NCBI RefSeq assembly: GCF_008042275.1
Contig: NZ_RDBK01000023.1
Span: 1 to 59,769, forward strand
Direction of reading: 5' to 3'
Origin: Streptomyces sp. OR43
GTDB lineage: Bacteria; Actinomycetota; Actinomycetes; Streptomycetales; Streptomycetaceae
Length of the DNA: 59,769 nt
Of the stretch, positions 27,117 to 35,006 are shown piece by piece. Made by a program: the position numbers and the translations under genes. Positions within the stretch are counted from its first letter, which is position 1. Each line of letters opens with the position of its first letter. The notes under the pieces were generated by a model. It was not told the origin of the DNA. It did no database searches and saw nothing but the letters and a program-made list of their open reading frames with translations.

Positions 27117-29048
27117 ATGAACACCATTTTCGACAGTGCCCCCGCATCGGAGGCCGGAACCGGTCCGGTCGCCGGCCCGCTCAGCACCGTGCTCCTCGGT
27201 CCGGACGCCCGCCGGGAACACGGATTCTGGCGCCGGCTCGTCGCCACCGAGCCGTTCCGCCGGCCCCTCTGGCCGCCTCCCGGCCCCACACCCGACGAAC
27301 GCCTCGCCCTGGCCCACGCGCGGCTGCGCACCCTCAACAACGCGCTGGACAGCGCCGCCCGGCCGGCCGCCGACCCCCGCGCCCTGGCCGCACTGCACGA
27401 GTGGCTCGCCCCGGTGGACCCGGCGTTCGCCACGGTGGCGGGCATCCACTACAACCTGTTCCTGGGCAGCCTTCTGGACCACGACTCCGACAACCCCCGC
27501 GACCTGTCGGACTTCCTCGGGCTGCGACGGATCGGCACCTTCCTCTGTACGGAGGTCGCGCACGGCAACGACGCCGCCGCCATCGAGACGACCGCCACCT
27601 ACGACCCCGGCCGGGACGGGTTCGTGCTGCACACCCCGCACGCCGGCGCCCAGAAGTTCATGCCCAACACCAGTCCGGCCGGCGGCCCCAAGTCGGGCCT
27701 GGTCGCCGCCCGCCTGATCGTCGACGGCCGCGACCAGGGGGTCTTCCTGCTGCTGGTGCCGCTCACGGACGCGTCCCGGGCCCTCCCGGGGATCCGGGTG
27801 CGCCGGCTTCCCGCACGGATGGGCAGCCCCGTCGACCACTGCCTGACCTCCTTCGACCAGGTCTTCGTGGACCGCGGGGCGCTGCTCGGCGGCGCGCAGG
27901 GAAGGATCGGCGACGACGGGGTGTTCCGCAGCGGCACCGAGGGACGCAGGCGCCGCTTCCTCGCCTCGATCGGACGGGTCATCACCGGCCGGATCTGCAT
28001 GAGCGCCAGCGCGGTGGGCTCCGCCCGCACCACGCTGGCCGTCGCCGTCCGCTACGGCGGCCACCGCTTCGTCTCCGGCGGCCGCACGGCGCCGCCGGTG
28101 CCGGTGGCCGCCCACCGCAGCCACCACGGCCCGCTCGCCGAGGCCATGGCCACCGTCTTCGCGATGAGCCTGCTGCACCGGCGCGTACTCGACCGGTGGG
28201 AGAAGGCGGCGGCCCGGCCGCCCGCGGAGCGGGAGGCGGACGAGCGGCTGGTCGACATCGCCAAGGGATGGATCACCTGGCAGGCCAGGACCGTGATCGT
28301 GGAATGCCGGGAACGGTGCGGCGCCCAGGGGCTGCTGGAGAACAACGGGATGACCGAACTCGTCACCGGGATCGAGGGTGCCATCACCGCCGAGGGCGAC
28401 AACCTGGCCATTCACTCCCGGGCGGCCGCCGGACTGCTCCTCGACGCGTCACGGACCCCGCGGGCGGAACCGGCCGCCGGCCGCACGGGCGGCGACCTCA
28501 CCGACCTCCGGTTCCTCGGCCGCCTCCTGGACGAGGTGGAGCGCATCTGGTTCGCCCGGGCGGCCGCGCGGATGGCGCGGGCGGCGGACGGCGGCCCCCT
28601 GGAGCGCTGGAACGCGGCGTCCGGGCCCGCTCTGCGGGGGGTCGAGGCCCATGCGTACCGGCAGGCGGCCCAGGCGTACGAGAACGCGCTCGCGGCGCTG
28701 CCCGAGGGCGAGGCCCGCGAGCGGCTGGACGAACTGGCCCGGCTGTTCGCGCTGCGCTGGGTCGCACACAACAGCGGGGACCTGCTCGCGGCCGGCCACC
28801 TGACCTCCGGGCAGGTCGACGGACTGAGCGACGCCACCGAACAGCTCGTCACCGCCGTCAGCGGCCATCTGCCGGAACTGGCCGCGTCCTTCGCGCTGCC
28901 CGGTGAACTGCTCGCCGACTGGCCCATCACCGGAGCCCGCTACACCGACGCCTACGACGATCCGGGCGCCTCCTGGCACACCGCCGCAGCCCCGGGAGCG
29001 GCCGGTTCGCGCACCCCTGGTGACGAATCGGTTCACCGCGAAGCGTGA
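27117..29048 (+). CDS. Acyl-CoA oxidase/dehydrogenase family flavoprotein
   Basis: A 643-residue protein from ATG 27117, where the conserved part begins shortly after. Its length and the motif TEVAHGNDAAAIETTATYD (about residue 145) are those of acyl-CoA oxidases of the peroxisomal type rather than the 380-residue dehydrogenases. Further family segments are AQKFMPNTSPAGGPKSGLVAARLIV and the C-terminal QGLLENNGMTELVTGIEGAITAEGDN region that carries FAD and substrate contacts. The predicted reaction is FAD-dependent alpha,beta-oxidation of an acyl-CoA with oxygen or another acceptor. It stands alone, divergent from a membrane protein, and is followed by the cobalamin riboswitch. Substrate chain is unknown. 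Confidence 0.85.
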   Translation: MNTIFDSAPASEAGTGPVAGPLSTVLLGPDARREHGFWRRLVATEPFRRPLWPPPGPTPDERLALAHARLRTLNNALDSAARPAADPRALAALHEWLAPVDPAFATVAGIHYNLFLGSLLDHDSDNPRDLSDFLGLRRIGTFLCTEVAHGNDAAAIETTATYDPGRDGFVLHTPHAGAQKFMPNTSPAGGPKSGLVAARLIVDGRDQGVFLLLVPLTDASRALPGIRVRRLPARMGSPVDHCLTSFDQVFVDRGALLGGAQGRIGDDGVFRSGTEGRRRRFLASIGRVITGRICMSASAVGSARTTLAVAVRYGGHRFVSGGRTAPPVPVAAHRSHHGPLAEAMATVFAMSLLHRRVLDRWEKAAARPPAEREADERLVDIAKGWITWQARTVIVECRERCGAQGLLENNGMTELVTGIEGAITAEGDNLAIHSRAAAGLLLDASRTPRAEPAAGRTGGDLTDLRFLGRLLDEVERIWFARAAARMARAADGGPLERWNAASGPALRGVEAHAYRQAAQAYENALAALPEGEARERLDELARLFALRWVAHNSGDLLAAGHLTSGQVDGLSDATEQLVTAVSGHLPELAASFALPGELLADWPITGARYTDAYDDPGASWHTAAAPGAAGSRTPGDESVHREA

Positions 29049-29152
29049 CCGGAGCGGGGCCGGCCCGGACGGTCCGGTGGCCGGGGCGGTGCGCGGCACA
29101 CCGCCCCGCCAACCGCCCCGCCCGCACCGCCGCTGAGCTGCACGGAGGCTCG

Positions 29153-29326
29153 TGGTAGCGTGCCCGGAGCCAGTCGAACTCCACGTAGGAGTCAGGGAAT
29201 CCGGTGCGAATCCGGAACTGACGCGCAGCGGTGAGGGGGACGGGCGGGGCCACGGCCACTGGGAGACCCACGGTTTCCCGGGAAGGCGTCCCGTCCGCGT
29301 GAACCCGAGTCCGAAGACCTGCTGGC
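29153..29326 (+). ncRNA. Cobalamin (AdoCbl) riboswitch
   Basis: The region has the cobalamin riboswitch core: GGTAGCGTGCCCGG at the 5' side, the segment GGGAATCCGGTGCGAATCC near 29201, CGCAGCGGTGAG at 29223, GCCACTGGGA near 29256, and the 3' B12 box AGTCCGAAGACCTGC at 29309-29323. A GC-rich hairpin immediately follows and can serve as expression platform. It precedes a binding-protein/permease/ATPase operon, which is thereby identified as a corrinoid uptake system. The motif assembly is characteristic enough to call with confidence; exact ends are approximate. Confidence 0.93.
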
Positions 29327-29328
29327 AA

Positions 29329-29352
29329 CCGCGGTCCGGTACCGGGCCGCGG
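29329..29352 (+). promoter_or_regulatory. Expression-platform hairpin of the cobalamin riboswitch
   Basis: CCGCGGTCCGG (29329-29339) pairs with CCGGGCCGCGG (29342-29352), ten Watson-Crick pairs and one G-U. It starts directly after the B12 box and ends 48 bases before the GTG of the btuF-like gene, so it may act as a ligand-dependent terminator or be linked to translation control. Confidence 0.6.
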
Positions 29353-29400
29353 AACTCCGTACGGGCCCCGCGCATGGGCCCAGAGACGCCGAGGTCCTCC

Positions 29401-30441
29401 GTGCCGCCCACAGCCGGCCCCGCCCGCTCCGCCGCCCTGCTCACCGCCGCCCTGATCCTGCTGACCGCCTGCGGCGGCGGCAAGGACGGCACCACCGCCA
29501 AGTCCGGCGACACCGACGGCTATCCGGTCACCCTGAAGAACTGCGGACGGACCGTCACCGTGGACGCGGCGCCGAAGCGCGCCGTACCGGTCGACCAGGG
29601 ATCGACCGAGATCCTGCTCTCGCTCGGTCTCGCCGACCGGCTGGCGGCCACCGCCACCTGGACCGATCCGGTACTCAAGGGCCTGGAGAAGGCCAACGCG
29701 GGCGTCCCGAGGATCTCCGACAACCGCCCCTCGTCGGAGAAGGTCCTGGACCAGGAGCCCGACTTCGTCAGCGCCTCCTTCGAATCGACGCTCGCCAAGG
29801 GCGGTGTCGCGCCCCGCGAGCAGTTCGAGGAGCTCGGCGTCCCCACCTACGTCTCGCCCGCCGACTGCACCGCCAAGGACAACAGCAAGGACGGCGACGG
29901 GGTCCGCACCGGTGCCCTGACCATGGACAGCGTCTACGCCGAAGTGCGCGACCTGGCCGAGGTGTTCGGCGTTCCCGAGCGCGGCGAGAAACTCGTCGCC
30001 GGCCTGCGCTCCCGGGTACGGAAGGCGACGAGCGGCATCGATGCCTCCGGGGCCTCCCTGCTGTACTGGTTCGCCAACTCCGAGTCCCCGTACCTGGCAG
30101 GCTGCTGCGGTGCGCCCGGCATCATCACCCGGGAACTCGGCGCGAAGAACGCCTTCGACGACACCCACGAGGAATGGCCGCAGATCAACTGGGAGACGGT
30201 CGCCGACCGCAACCCGGACGTGCTGGTCATCGGCGATCTGACCCGCAAGTCGCAGACCGCCGAGAGTGCCGCGAAGAAGATCGCCTTCCTGGAGTCCAAC
30301 CCTGTCACGAAGAACATGGACGCCGTCCGGCACAAGCGCTACGTGCTGCTCAGCGGCCAGGCGATGAATCCGACCATCCGGACCGTCGAGGGCGTGGAGC
30401 GCGTGGCCGCCGGCCTGCGCACCTTCGGGCTCGCGGGGTGA
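29401..30441 (+). CDS. btuF: Corrinoid (BtuF-like) solute-binding lipoprotein
   Basis: A 346-residue FecB/TroA-type binding lipoprotein. I chose GTG 29401: GAGG lies 6 bases upstream and a signal peptide follows with lipobox LTAC (Cys24). An in-frame ATG at 29374 lacks a ribosome-binding site. The mature protein shows the family features: CGRTVTVDAAPKRAVPVDQG, STEILLSLGLADRLAATATW, and a C-terminal domain with INWETVADRNPDVLVI. By homology alone it would be called an iron-siderophore binder, but the cobalamin riboswitch upstream indicates cobalamin or cobinamide. It is the first gene of an operon with 4-base GTGA overlaps to the permease and ATPase. Confidence 0.87.
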   Translation: MPPTAGPARSAALLTAALILLTACGGGKDGTTAKSGDTDGYPVTLKNCGRTVTVDAAPKRAVPVDQGSTEILLSLGLADRLAATATWTDPVLKGLEKANAGVPRISDNRPSSEKVLDQEPDFVSASFESTLAKGGVAPREQFEELGVPTYVSPADCTAKDNSKDGDGVRTGALTMDSVYAEVRDLAEVFGVPERGEKLVAGLRSRVRKATSGIDASGASLLYWFANSESPYLAGCCGAPGIITRELGAKNAFDDTHEEWPQINWETVADRNPDVLVIGDLTRKSQTAESAAKKIAFLESNPVTKNMDAVRHKRYVLLSGQAMNPTIRTVEGVERVAAGLRTFGLAG

Positions 30442-31517
30442 CGGACACCGAACGGGCCGCGGCGCCCCGCGAGGACACGGCAGCGCCCACCGGGCCCGGG
30501 ATCCGGGGCATCCGCGAAGGACTCCTGTGGACCGGCGGGCTCCTGCTGCTCGCCCTGTCCGTCGCCGTCGCCGTCACCATCGGCCCGGCCCGGATCTCCG
30601 TCGCCGACGTCTGGTCCGCGGTCGCCTCCCACCTCGGCGCGGGCGAATCGAGGCTCAGCCCGATCCGCGACGGCATCATCTGGAACCTGCGCATGCCACG
30701 CACCCTGCTCGCCGCCGTCTGCGGAGCGGGGCTCGCGGTCTGCGGCACCGTCATGCAGTCGCTGCTGCGCAACCCGCTCGCCGACCCGTTCGTCCTCGGG
30801 GTCTCCTCCGGAGCCTCGACCGGCGCCGTCGTCGTGGTCGTCCTGGGGGTCGGCGGGGGAGCGGTCTCCCTGTCGGCCGGGGCGTTCATCGGGGCCCTGT
30901 GCTCCTTCGCCCTGGTCATGCTGCTCAGCCACAGCCTCGGCGGCAGCACCGACCGGGTCGTCCTGTCGGGCGTCGCGGCCATGCAGCTCTTCTCCGCGCT
31001 CACCTCGTTCGTCGTGATGACCGCCGCCGACGCCGAGCAGACCCGCGGCGTGCTGTTCTGGCTGCTCGGCTCGCTGGGCGGCGTCGGCTGGAGCGATGTA
31101 TGGATCTGCTCCGCCGTGCTCGGCGTGACGCTGCTGATCTGCCTCGGCCACGCCCGTACGCTCGACGCCTTCGCCTTCGGCCAGGACGCGGCGGCCGCCC
31201 TCGGCGTCCACGTCGGCCGTACCCGGATCGTCCTGCTGTGCACGACCGCCCTGCTGACCGCCGCTCTCGTGAGCTCCGCCGGTGCCATCGGGTTCGTCGG
31301 GCTGGTGCTGCCGCACGCGGCCCGGGCGCTCACCGGCTCCGGGCACCGCAGACTGCTGCCGGTCACCGCACTCGCCGGGGCCGTGTTCCTGGTCTGGGTC
31401 GACACCCTCGCCCGGACCGTACTCGATCCGCAGGAGGTACCGGTGGGGGTCGTCACCGCACTCATCGGGGTCCCCGCCTTCGTGCTGGTCCTCCACCGCA
31501 CCCGGCGGACCCCGTGA
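30438..31517 (+). CDS. btuC: Corrinoid ABC transporter permease (BtuC/FecCD type)
   Basis: A 359-residue polytopic permease of the FecCD family with about ten helices. The GTG start overlaps the btuF stop as GTGA. Conserved segments are LRMPRTLLAAVCGAGLAVCG, MQSLLRNPLADPFVLGVSSG and GFVGLVLPHAARALTGSGHR, the latter two being the cytoplasmic loops contacting the ATPase. It forms the membrane channel of the riboswitch-controlled uptake system. Confidence 0.9.
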   Translation: MTDTERAAAPREDTAAPTGPGIRGIREGLLWTGGLLLLALSVAVAVTIGPARISVADVWSAVASHLGAGESRLSPIRDGIIWNLRMPRTLLAAVCGAGLAVCGTVMQSLLRNPLADPFVLGVSSGASTGAVVVVVLGVGGGAVSLSAGAFIGALCSFALVMLLSHSLGGSTDRVVLSGVAAMQLFSALTSFVVMTAADAEQTRGVLFWLLGSLGGVGWSDVWICSAVLGVTLLICLGHARTLDAFAFGQDAAAALGVHVGRTRIVLLCTTALLTAALVSSAGAIGFVGLVLPHAARALTGSGHRRLLPVTALAGAVFLVWVDTLARTVLDPQEVPVGVVTALIGVPAFVLVLHRTRRTP

Positions 31518-32302
31518 CCCGGGCCGCCCCCGGCGGTCTGCGGGCCGACCGGGTCAGCCGGGAGGCGGGTGGACGCCTCATCCTGGACGGTGTCTCGCTC
31601 GCGCCGCCGCCGGGCGCCACCATCGGTCTGATCGGGCCGAACGGCTCCGGGAAGTCCACGCTGCTGCGGATCCTGGCCGGGGTCCTCGCCCCGGACACGG
31701 GCCTGGTCACCCTCGACGACGATCCGCTGACCGCGGCCGGCCGCCGCACCGTGGCCCGACGCGTCGCGGTGGTGGACCAGCACGCCGTCACCCAGGTCGA
31801 GCTCAGCGTCGTGGACGTCGTCCGCCTGGGCCGCATCCCGCACCGCCGTGCCTGGGCGGCGCCGACGGCGGCGGACGAGAGGGCGGTGCGGGAAGCCCTG
31901 GAGCGGACCGGTCTCACGGACCACCGCGACCAGTCCTGGCACACACTGTCCGGCGGTGAACGCCAGCGCGTCCAGATCGCCCGCGCGCTCGCCCAGCAGC
32001 CGCGCGAACTGCTCCTGGACGAACCGACCAACCATCTGGACATCCAGCACCAGCTCGAACTGCTGGCCCTGGTCACCTCGTTGCCGCTCACCGCCGTCAT
32101 CGCCCTGCACGATCTCAATCTGGCCGCGATGTTCTGCGACCGGATCGTGGTGATGGACGGCGGAAAGGTCGTGGCCGGCGGCACTCCGGCGGAAGTGATC
32201 ACGGAGGAACTCATCGCCGGCGTCTACCGGGTACGGGCCGTCGTGACACCGGACGGCCCGCAGGGACGGCCCTCGGTGCGCTTTCGTCCTGGGCGGCTCT
32301 GA
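31514..32302 (+). CDS. btuD: Corrinoid ABC transporter ATPase (BtuD/FepC type)
   Basis: A 262-residue ATP-binding subunit. The GTG start overlaps the permease stop as GTGA. Walker A GPNGSGKST is at about residue 40, the signature LSGGERQRVQIARAL near 148, and Walker B ELLLDEPTNHLDIQHQ near 170; the H-loop follows in LHDLNLAAMFCDR. The length fits this family. It energises the preceding permease. The operon ends before a shared hairpin terminator at 32461-32487. Confidence 0.9.
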   Translation: MTRAAPGGLRADRVSREAGGRLILDGVSLAPPPGATIGLIGPNGSGKSTLLRILAGVLAPDTGLVTLDDDPLTAAGRRTVARRVAVVDQHAVTQVELSVVDVVRLGRIPHRRAWAAPTAADERAVREALERTGLTDHRDQSWHTLSGGERQRVQIARALAQQPRELLLDEPTNHLDIQHQLELLALVTSLPLTAVIALHDLNLAAMFCDRIVVMDGGKVVAGGTPAEVITEELIAGVYRVRAVVTPDGPQGRPSVRFRPGRL

Positions 32303-32460
32303 GGAGGGTCCCACGGCACCCGGGGCCGCTCCGAGGTTCCTGCTGCGTCCGAGGAGGGCTCTGTGGTTTCTCCGGCGTCCGGTGCGGACTGAGGTCCCGC
32401 GGCGTCATGGAGGGCTGAGGCGTTGCGGACACGCGGTTGTCCCGCGCCGTGGAGCGCAAG

Positions 32461-32487
32461 GGGCGGGCCCCGGTGCGGGGCCCGCCC
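32461..32487. terminator. Bidirectional hairpin terminator
   Basis: A perfect 12-bp stem GGGCGGGCCCCG / CGGGGCCCGCCC with loop GTG, between the convergent btu operon (stop 32302) and the PRC-barrel gene (stop 32529). Confidence 0.85.
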
Positions 32488-32528
32488 GTCTCGGTGCGGT
32501 ACGGCCTTCCGGCGCGGTCGGCCGGGGG

Positions 32529-33596
32529 TCAGCGGCGCCGACCCTGACCGAACTCGCCGCCCATGTCCTTCCCGCCCATGTCCTTGCCGCTCTTGCTGGT
32601 GCCGTCCGCGTAGTCGATCTGCTCCTTGCGCAGCTCGGCGGAGACTTCCTTCTGCTCGGTCACCTTCTTCGTTTCCATCCGCACCCGCTCGACCGGCACG
32701 GTCTCCTTGCGCATCGTGGCGCGTTCGGCGTGCAGGGTGACCTCCACGTCCTGCTCGGTGATGTCGGACCGGCCGGCCGCCTTGTCGCCCGGACGGAGCG
32801 GTTCACGGACCACGCGCACCTCTTCGTGCGTGACGGGCACGGTCCTGGTGACGTTCTCGGTGACGACGTACTTGTGGAGGCGGGCCTTGCCGCTCTCGTA
32901 CTCCTCGGTGCCGATGTGCAGCTGTTCCTCGGAGCGGATCAGCTCCTCCTTGCCGCCGAGGTCGGCGCCGGAGCGCTCGGCTCCCGCACCGGCTCCGACC
33001 AGCGGCCGGGACGTGCCCGAGGTTTCGGTGTCGCGGTGCCGGCCGGTCCCGGTCCCGGTGCCCGCACCGGCCATGCCGGCCGACGTGGTCGTGTCGGTCG
33101 TGCGGCCCGTGCCCGCGGCGCCCATGGCACCGGCGCCGGCTGCCGCCCCGGCCCCTGCCCCGGCTCCCGCCCCGGCTCCGGCCGCGCCCATGGTGCCCGT
33201 GCCGGTCGTGGTCGGTGCGTCGGCGCTCGTGGTGCCGGCGGCCCCGGCGCGGTCGCCGAGGTTGGCCTTGGTATTCCGGCTCAGGCCGTAGTGCCGGTAG
33301 AGCTCTTCCTCCTCGGAGACGGACAGATGGGCATCCGCGTCCACCCGGGGGGCTTCCTTCACGCGGTCCTTCGGATGAGAGATGTGCAGGTCGGAGCCCA
33401 CGCGACGGGCTCCGGCGAGGGGCACGAAACTCTCCTTCATACCGAACAGGCCGGTCTTCACCGTGATCCAGTCCGGCCGGCCGGTGTTGTCGTCGACATA
33501 CACCCGCCCCACGTTGCCGATCTTCTCGCCCTCGGTGTCGTACACCGTCAGGCCGTCGAGCTCTCCGGAATCCGTGAAACCGTCAGCGGCTCCCAT
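32529..33596 (-). CDS. PRC-barrel and DUF2382 domain stress protein
   Basis: A 355-residue soluble protein from ATG 33596, preceded by GAGGAGG. Residues about 10-85 form a PRC-barrel (DGLTVYDTEGEKIGNVGRVYVDD). A low-complexity Ala/Gly/Thr linker follows (about residues 130-195). A DUF2382 domain lies at about 225-335 (EEQLHIGTEEYESGKARLHKY, VVTENVTRTVPVTHEEVRV, ERATMRKETVPVERVRM). Such proteins are common in actinobacteria and often linked to general stress or desiccation responses; the biochemical role is unknown. A GNNT-N15-GGGTAC promoter resembling the Streptomyces sigma-B consensus lies about 120 bases upstream. The upstream frame (to 33665) is open but lacks a binding site. Confidence 0.88.
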   Translation of the reverse strand: MGAADGFTDSGELDGLTVYDTEGEKIGNVGRVYVDDNTGRPDWITVKTGLFGMKESFVPLAGARRVGSDLHISHPKDRVKEAPRVDADAHLSVSEEEELYRHYGLSRNTKANLGDRAGAAGTTSADAPTTTGTGTMGAAGAGAGAGAGAGAAAGAGAMGAAGTGRTTDTTTSAGMAGAGTGTGTGRHRDTETSGTSRPLVGAGAGAERSGADLGGKEELIRSEEQLHIGTEEYESGKARLHKYVVTENVTRTVPVTHEEVRVVREPLRPGDKAAGRSDITEQDVEVTLHAERATMRKETVPVERVRMETKKVTEQKEVSAELRKEQIDYADGTSKSGKDMGGKDMGGEFGQGRRR

Positions 33597-33719
33597 GACC
33601 GATTCCTCCTCGCCCGGGCGCGTCCTGTGGGTGGGTCCAGCAGGGGAGGCGCGTCCGGATTCCATCGCGCCTCACCCGGATGGACGCTGCAACCGCCCGG
33701 CCGCCGGAGGCCGGCTGCC

Positions 33720-33744
33720 GTACCCGCCCCACGTCCGTGCAGGC
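33720..33744 (-). promoter_or_regulatory. Candidate sigma-B-type promoter
   Basis: On the minus strand GCCT, 15 bases, GGGTAC, matching the remembered consensus GNNT-N14..16-GGGTAY of Streptomyces sigma-B. The -10 end is 124 bases before the PRC-barrel gene start. The motif is short, so chance occurrence in GC-rich DNA is possible. Elsewhere the 33597-34083 gap shows only the IclR promoter/operator. Confidence 0.4.
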
Positions 33745-33981
33745 CCCGTGCGACGCGGCTGTGGGGCTGTCGGCCCAATTAGGCCAATCGAGTGAACGGG
33801 GGTGGTGAGGCCCCGTGAGTCCGGCCCTCGGAGGTCGGGGCGGAACGGCCGCGTGGTGCGGCACCCGGAGCGGACCGTGTTCTCCGCCCTCACCCGGCAC
33901 CGGACCCTCCCTCGTCGGAGGTCCGCCCCCCACCACCTCTGATCAGCCCGTTCCCGCCGTGAGCGAATTTCCGGCAAACCC

Positions 33982-34010
33982 TTGACACCCGCCGAGGGCG
34001 CCCGCATCCT
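33982..34010 (+). promoter_or_regulatory. Promoter of the IclR regulator gene
   Basis: TTGACA at 33982-33987, 17 bases, then CATCCT at 34005-34010, a good match to the housekeeping consensus. The predicted start of transcription lies at the left edge of the operator palindrome, about 65 bases before the IclR start codon. Confidence 0.65.
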
Positions 34011-34017
34011 TTCGCCA

Positions 34018-34042
34018 GAAATCGCAACGGCGTTGCGATTTC
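34018..34042. promoter_or_regulatory. Perfect 11+3+11 operator palindrome (IclR site)
   Basis: GAAATCGCAAC, GGC, GTTGCGATTTC, a perfect dyad of 25 bases directly after the -10 element of the regulator's promoter. Its position implies steric repression, most simply autoregulation by the IclR protein encoded 42 bases later. It is unusually A/T-rich for this genome. Confidence 0.85.
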
Positions 34043-34083
34043 CGCACCGGAAGATCGACGACGTGGACGAAGGAGCACGGCCC

Positions 34084-34884
34084 ATGGCTGAGCACGGCAC
34101 GGACACCACCACTCCGGCACCGGCCGGACCGCAGGCACCCGCCGTGCTGCAGACCGTGGACCGGGCCCTGCTCGTGCTGCTCACCTTCACCGAGCAGCGC
34201 CCCGAATGGGGCGTCAGCGAACTGGCCCGTCACCACGGCTGGGACAAGGCCGTCGTGCAGCGCCTGCTCACCACCCTGAGCGCGCGCGGCTTCCTGCTCT
34301 GCGACGACAACAGCCGCCGCTACCGCCCGGGCCCCGCCCTGTCCCGGCTGGCCAGGGTCAGCGAGCACAGCGGGGTGCTGTCCTCGATCTCCCGCCCGGT
34401 ACTCGCCCGGCTGCTCCGCGAGACCGGCGAGAGCATCGTCCTCAACGTCCCGCACGGCGGCAGCTACCGCTGCGAAGCCGCCGTCGACGGCACCGGGCCC
34501 GTCCGCTACACCGCGATCATCGGCGCGGTCATGCCCGGCCACGCCGGCGCGTCCGGGCACACGATCTTCGCGTACCACCCCGAACGCGAGATCCGGCAGA
34601 TGTTCGGCGCCACCGGACTGACCCGCTTCAACGACCGCACCATCACGGACCTGGACGCGCTGCTCGCCTGCTACGCGCAGGTCCGCGCCGACGGCTACTG
34701 CATCAGCCACGGCGAGTACGACGAAGCGGTGACCGCGGTCTCCGCCCCCGTCTTCCAGGGGGACGGTGTCCCCGCCTCCCTCACCGTCATCGGCCCGTCC
34801 CACCGCGTGGACCGGGCCGCCGACACCCTCGTGACGCTGGTACGCGCCGGAGCGGCGGAGATCACCGCCGCTCTCGGCGGCTGA
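34084..34884 (+). CDS. IclR-family transcriptional regulator
   Basis: A 266-residue regulator from ATG 34084. An N-terminal winged helix-turn-helix lies at residues about 18-80 (VLQTVDRALLVLLTFTEQRP, GVSELARHHGWDKAVVQRLL). The effector-binding IclR domain follows at about 95-262, with ASGHTIFAYHPEREIRQMF and DGYCISHGEYDEAVTAVSAPVF patterns. It is followed on the same strand by an OPT transporter, an M29-type aminopeptidase and a proline iminopeptidase, which it probably controls. A perfect palindrome in its own promoter suggests autoregulation. The effector is unknown. Confidence 0.92.
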   Translation: MAEHGTDTTTPAPAGPQAPAVLQTVDRALLVLLTFTEQRPEWGVSELARHHGWDKAVVQRLLTTLSARGFLLCDDNSRRYRPGPALSRLARVSEHSGVLSSISRPVLARLLRETGESIVLNVPHGGSYRCEAAVDGTGPVRYTAIIGAVMPGHAGASGHTIFAYHPEREIRQMFGATGLTRFNDRTITDLDALLACYAQVRADGYCISHGEYDEAVTAVSAPVFQGDGVPASLTVIGPSHRVDRAADTLVTLVRAGAAEITAALGG

Positions 34885-35006
34885 GCCCCACGCGCCCCGA
34901 ACCGACCCGCCCCACCGCGGCCCTCCCGCGCCGCCGGCCTGCCCGGCCGCCCACCCCACCGGGGATACACCGAGCTCCCCGCCCTGCTCACCGAAGGGGG
35001 TGCCCC

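Noticed and set aside
29152..29400. N-terminal extension of the btuF-like gene
   Set aside because: This part of the frame overlaps the cobalamin riboswitch and has no protein-like character; the signal peptide begins at GTG 29401.
29401..32302. Iron-siderophore uptake as the role of this ABC operon
   Set aside because: No iron-box-like palindrome or siderophore synthesis gene is seen, whereas a cobalamin riboswitch directly precedes it.
34206..35006. Extension of the OPT transporter frame upstream over the IclR gene
   Set aside because: It is an out-of-frame reading of the IclR gene; the transporter begins at ATG 35007 with its own binding site.
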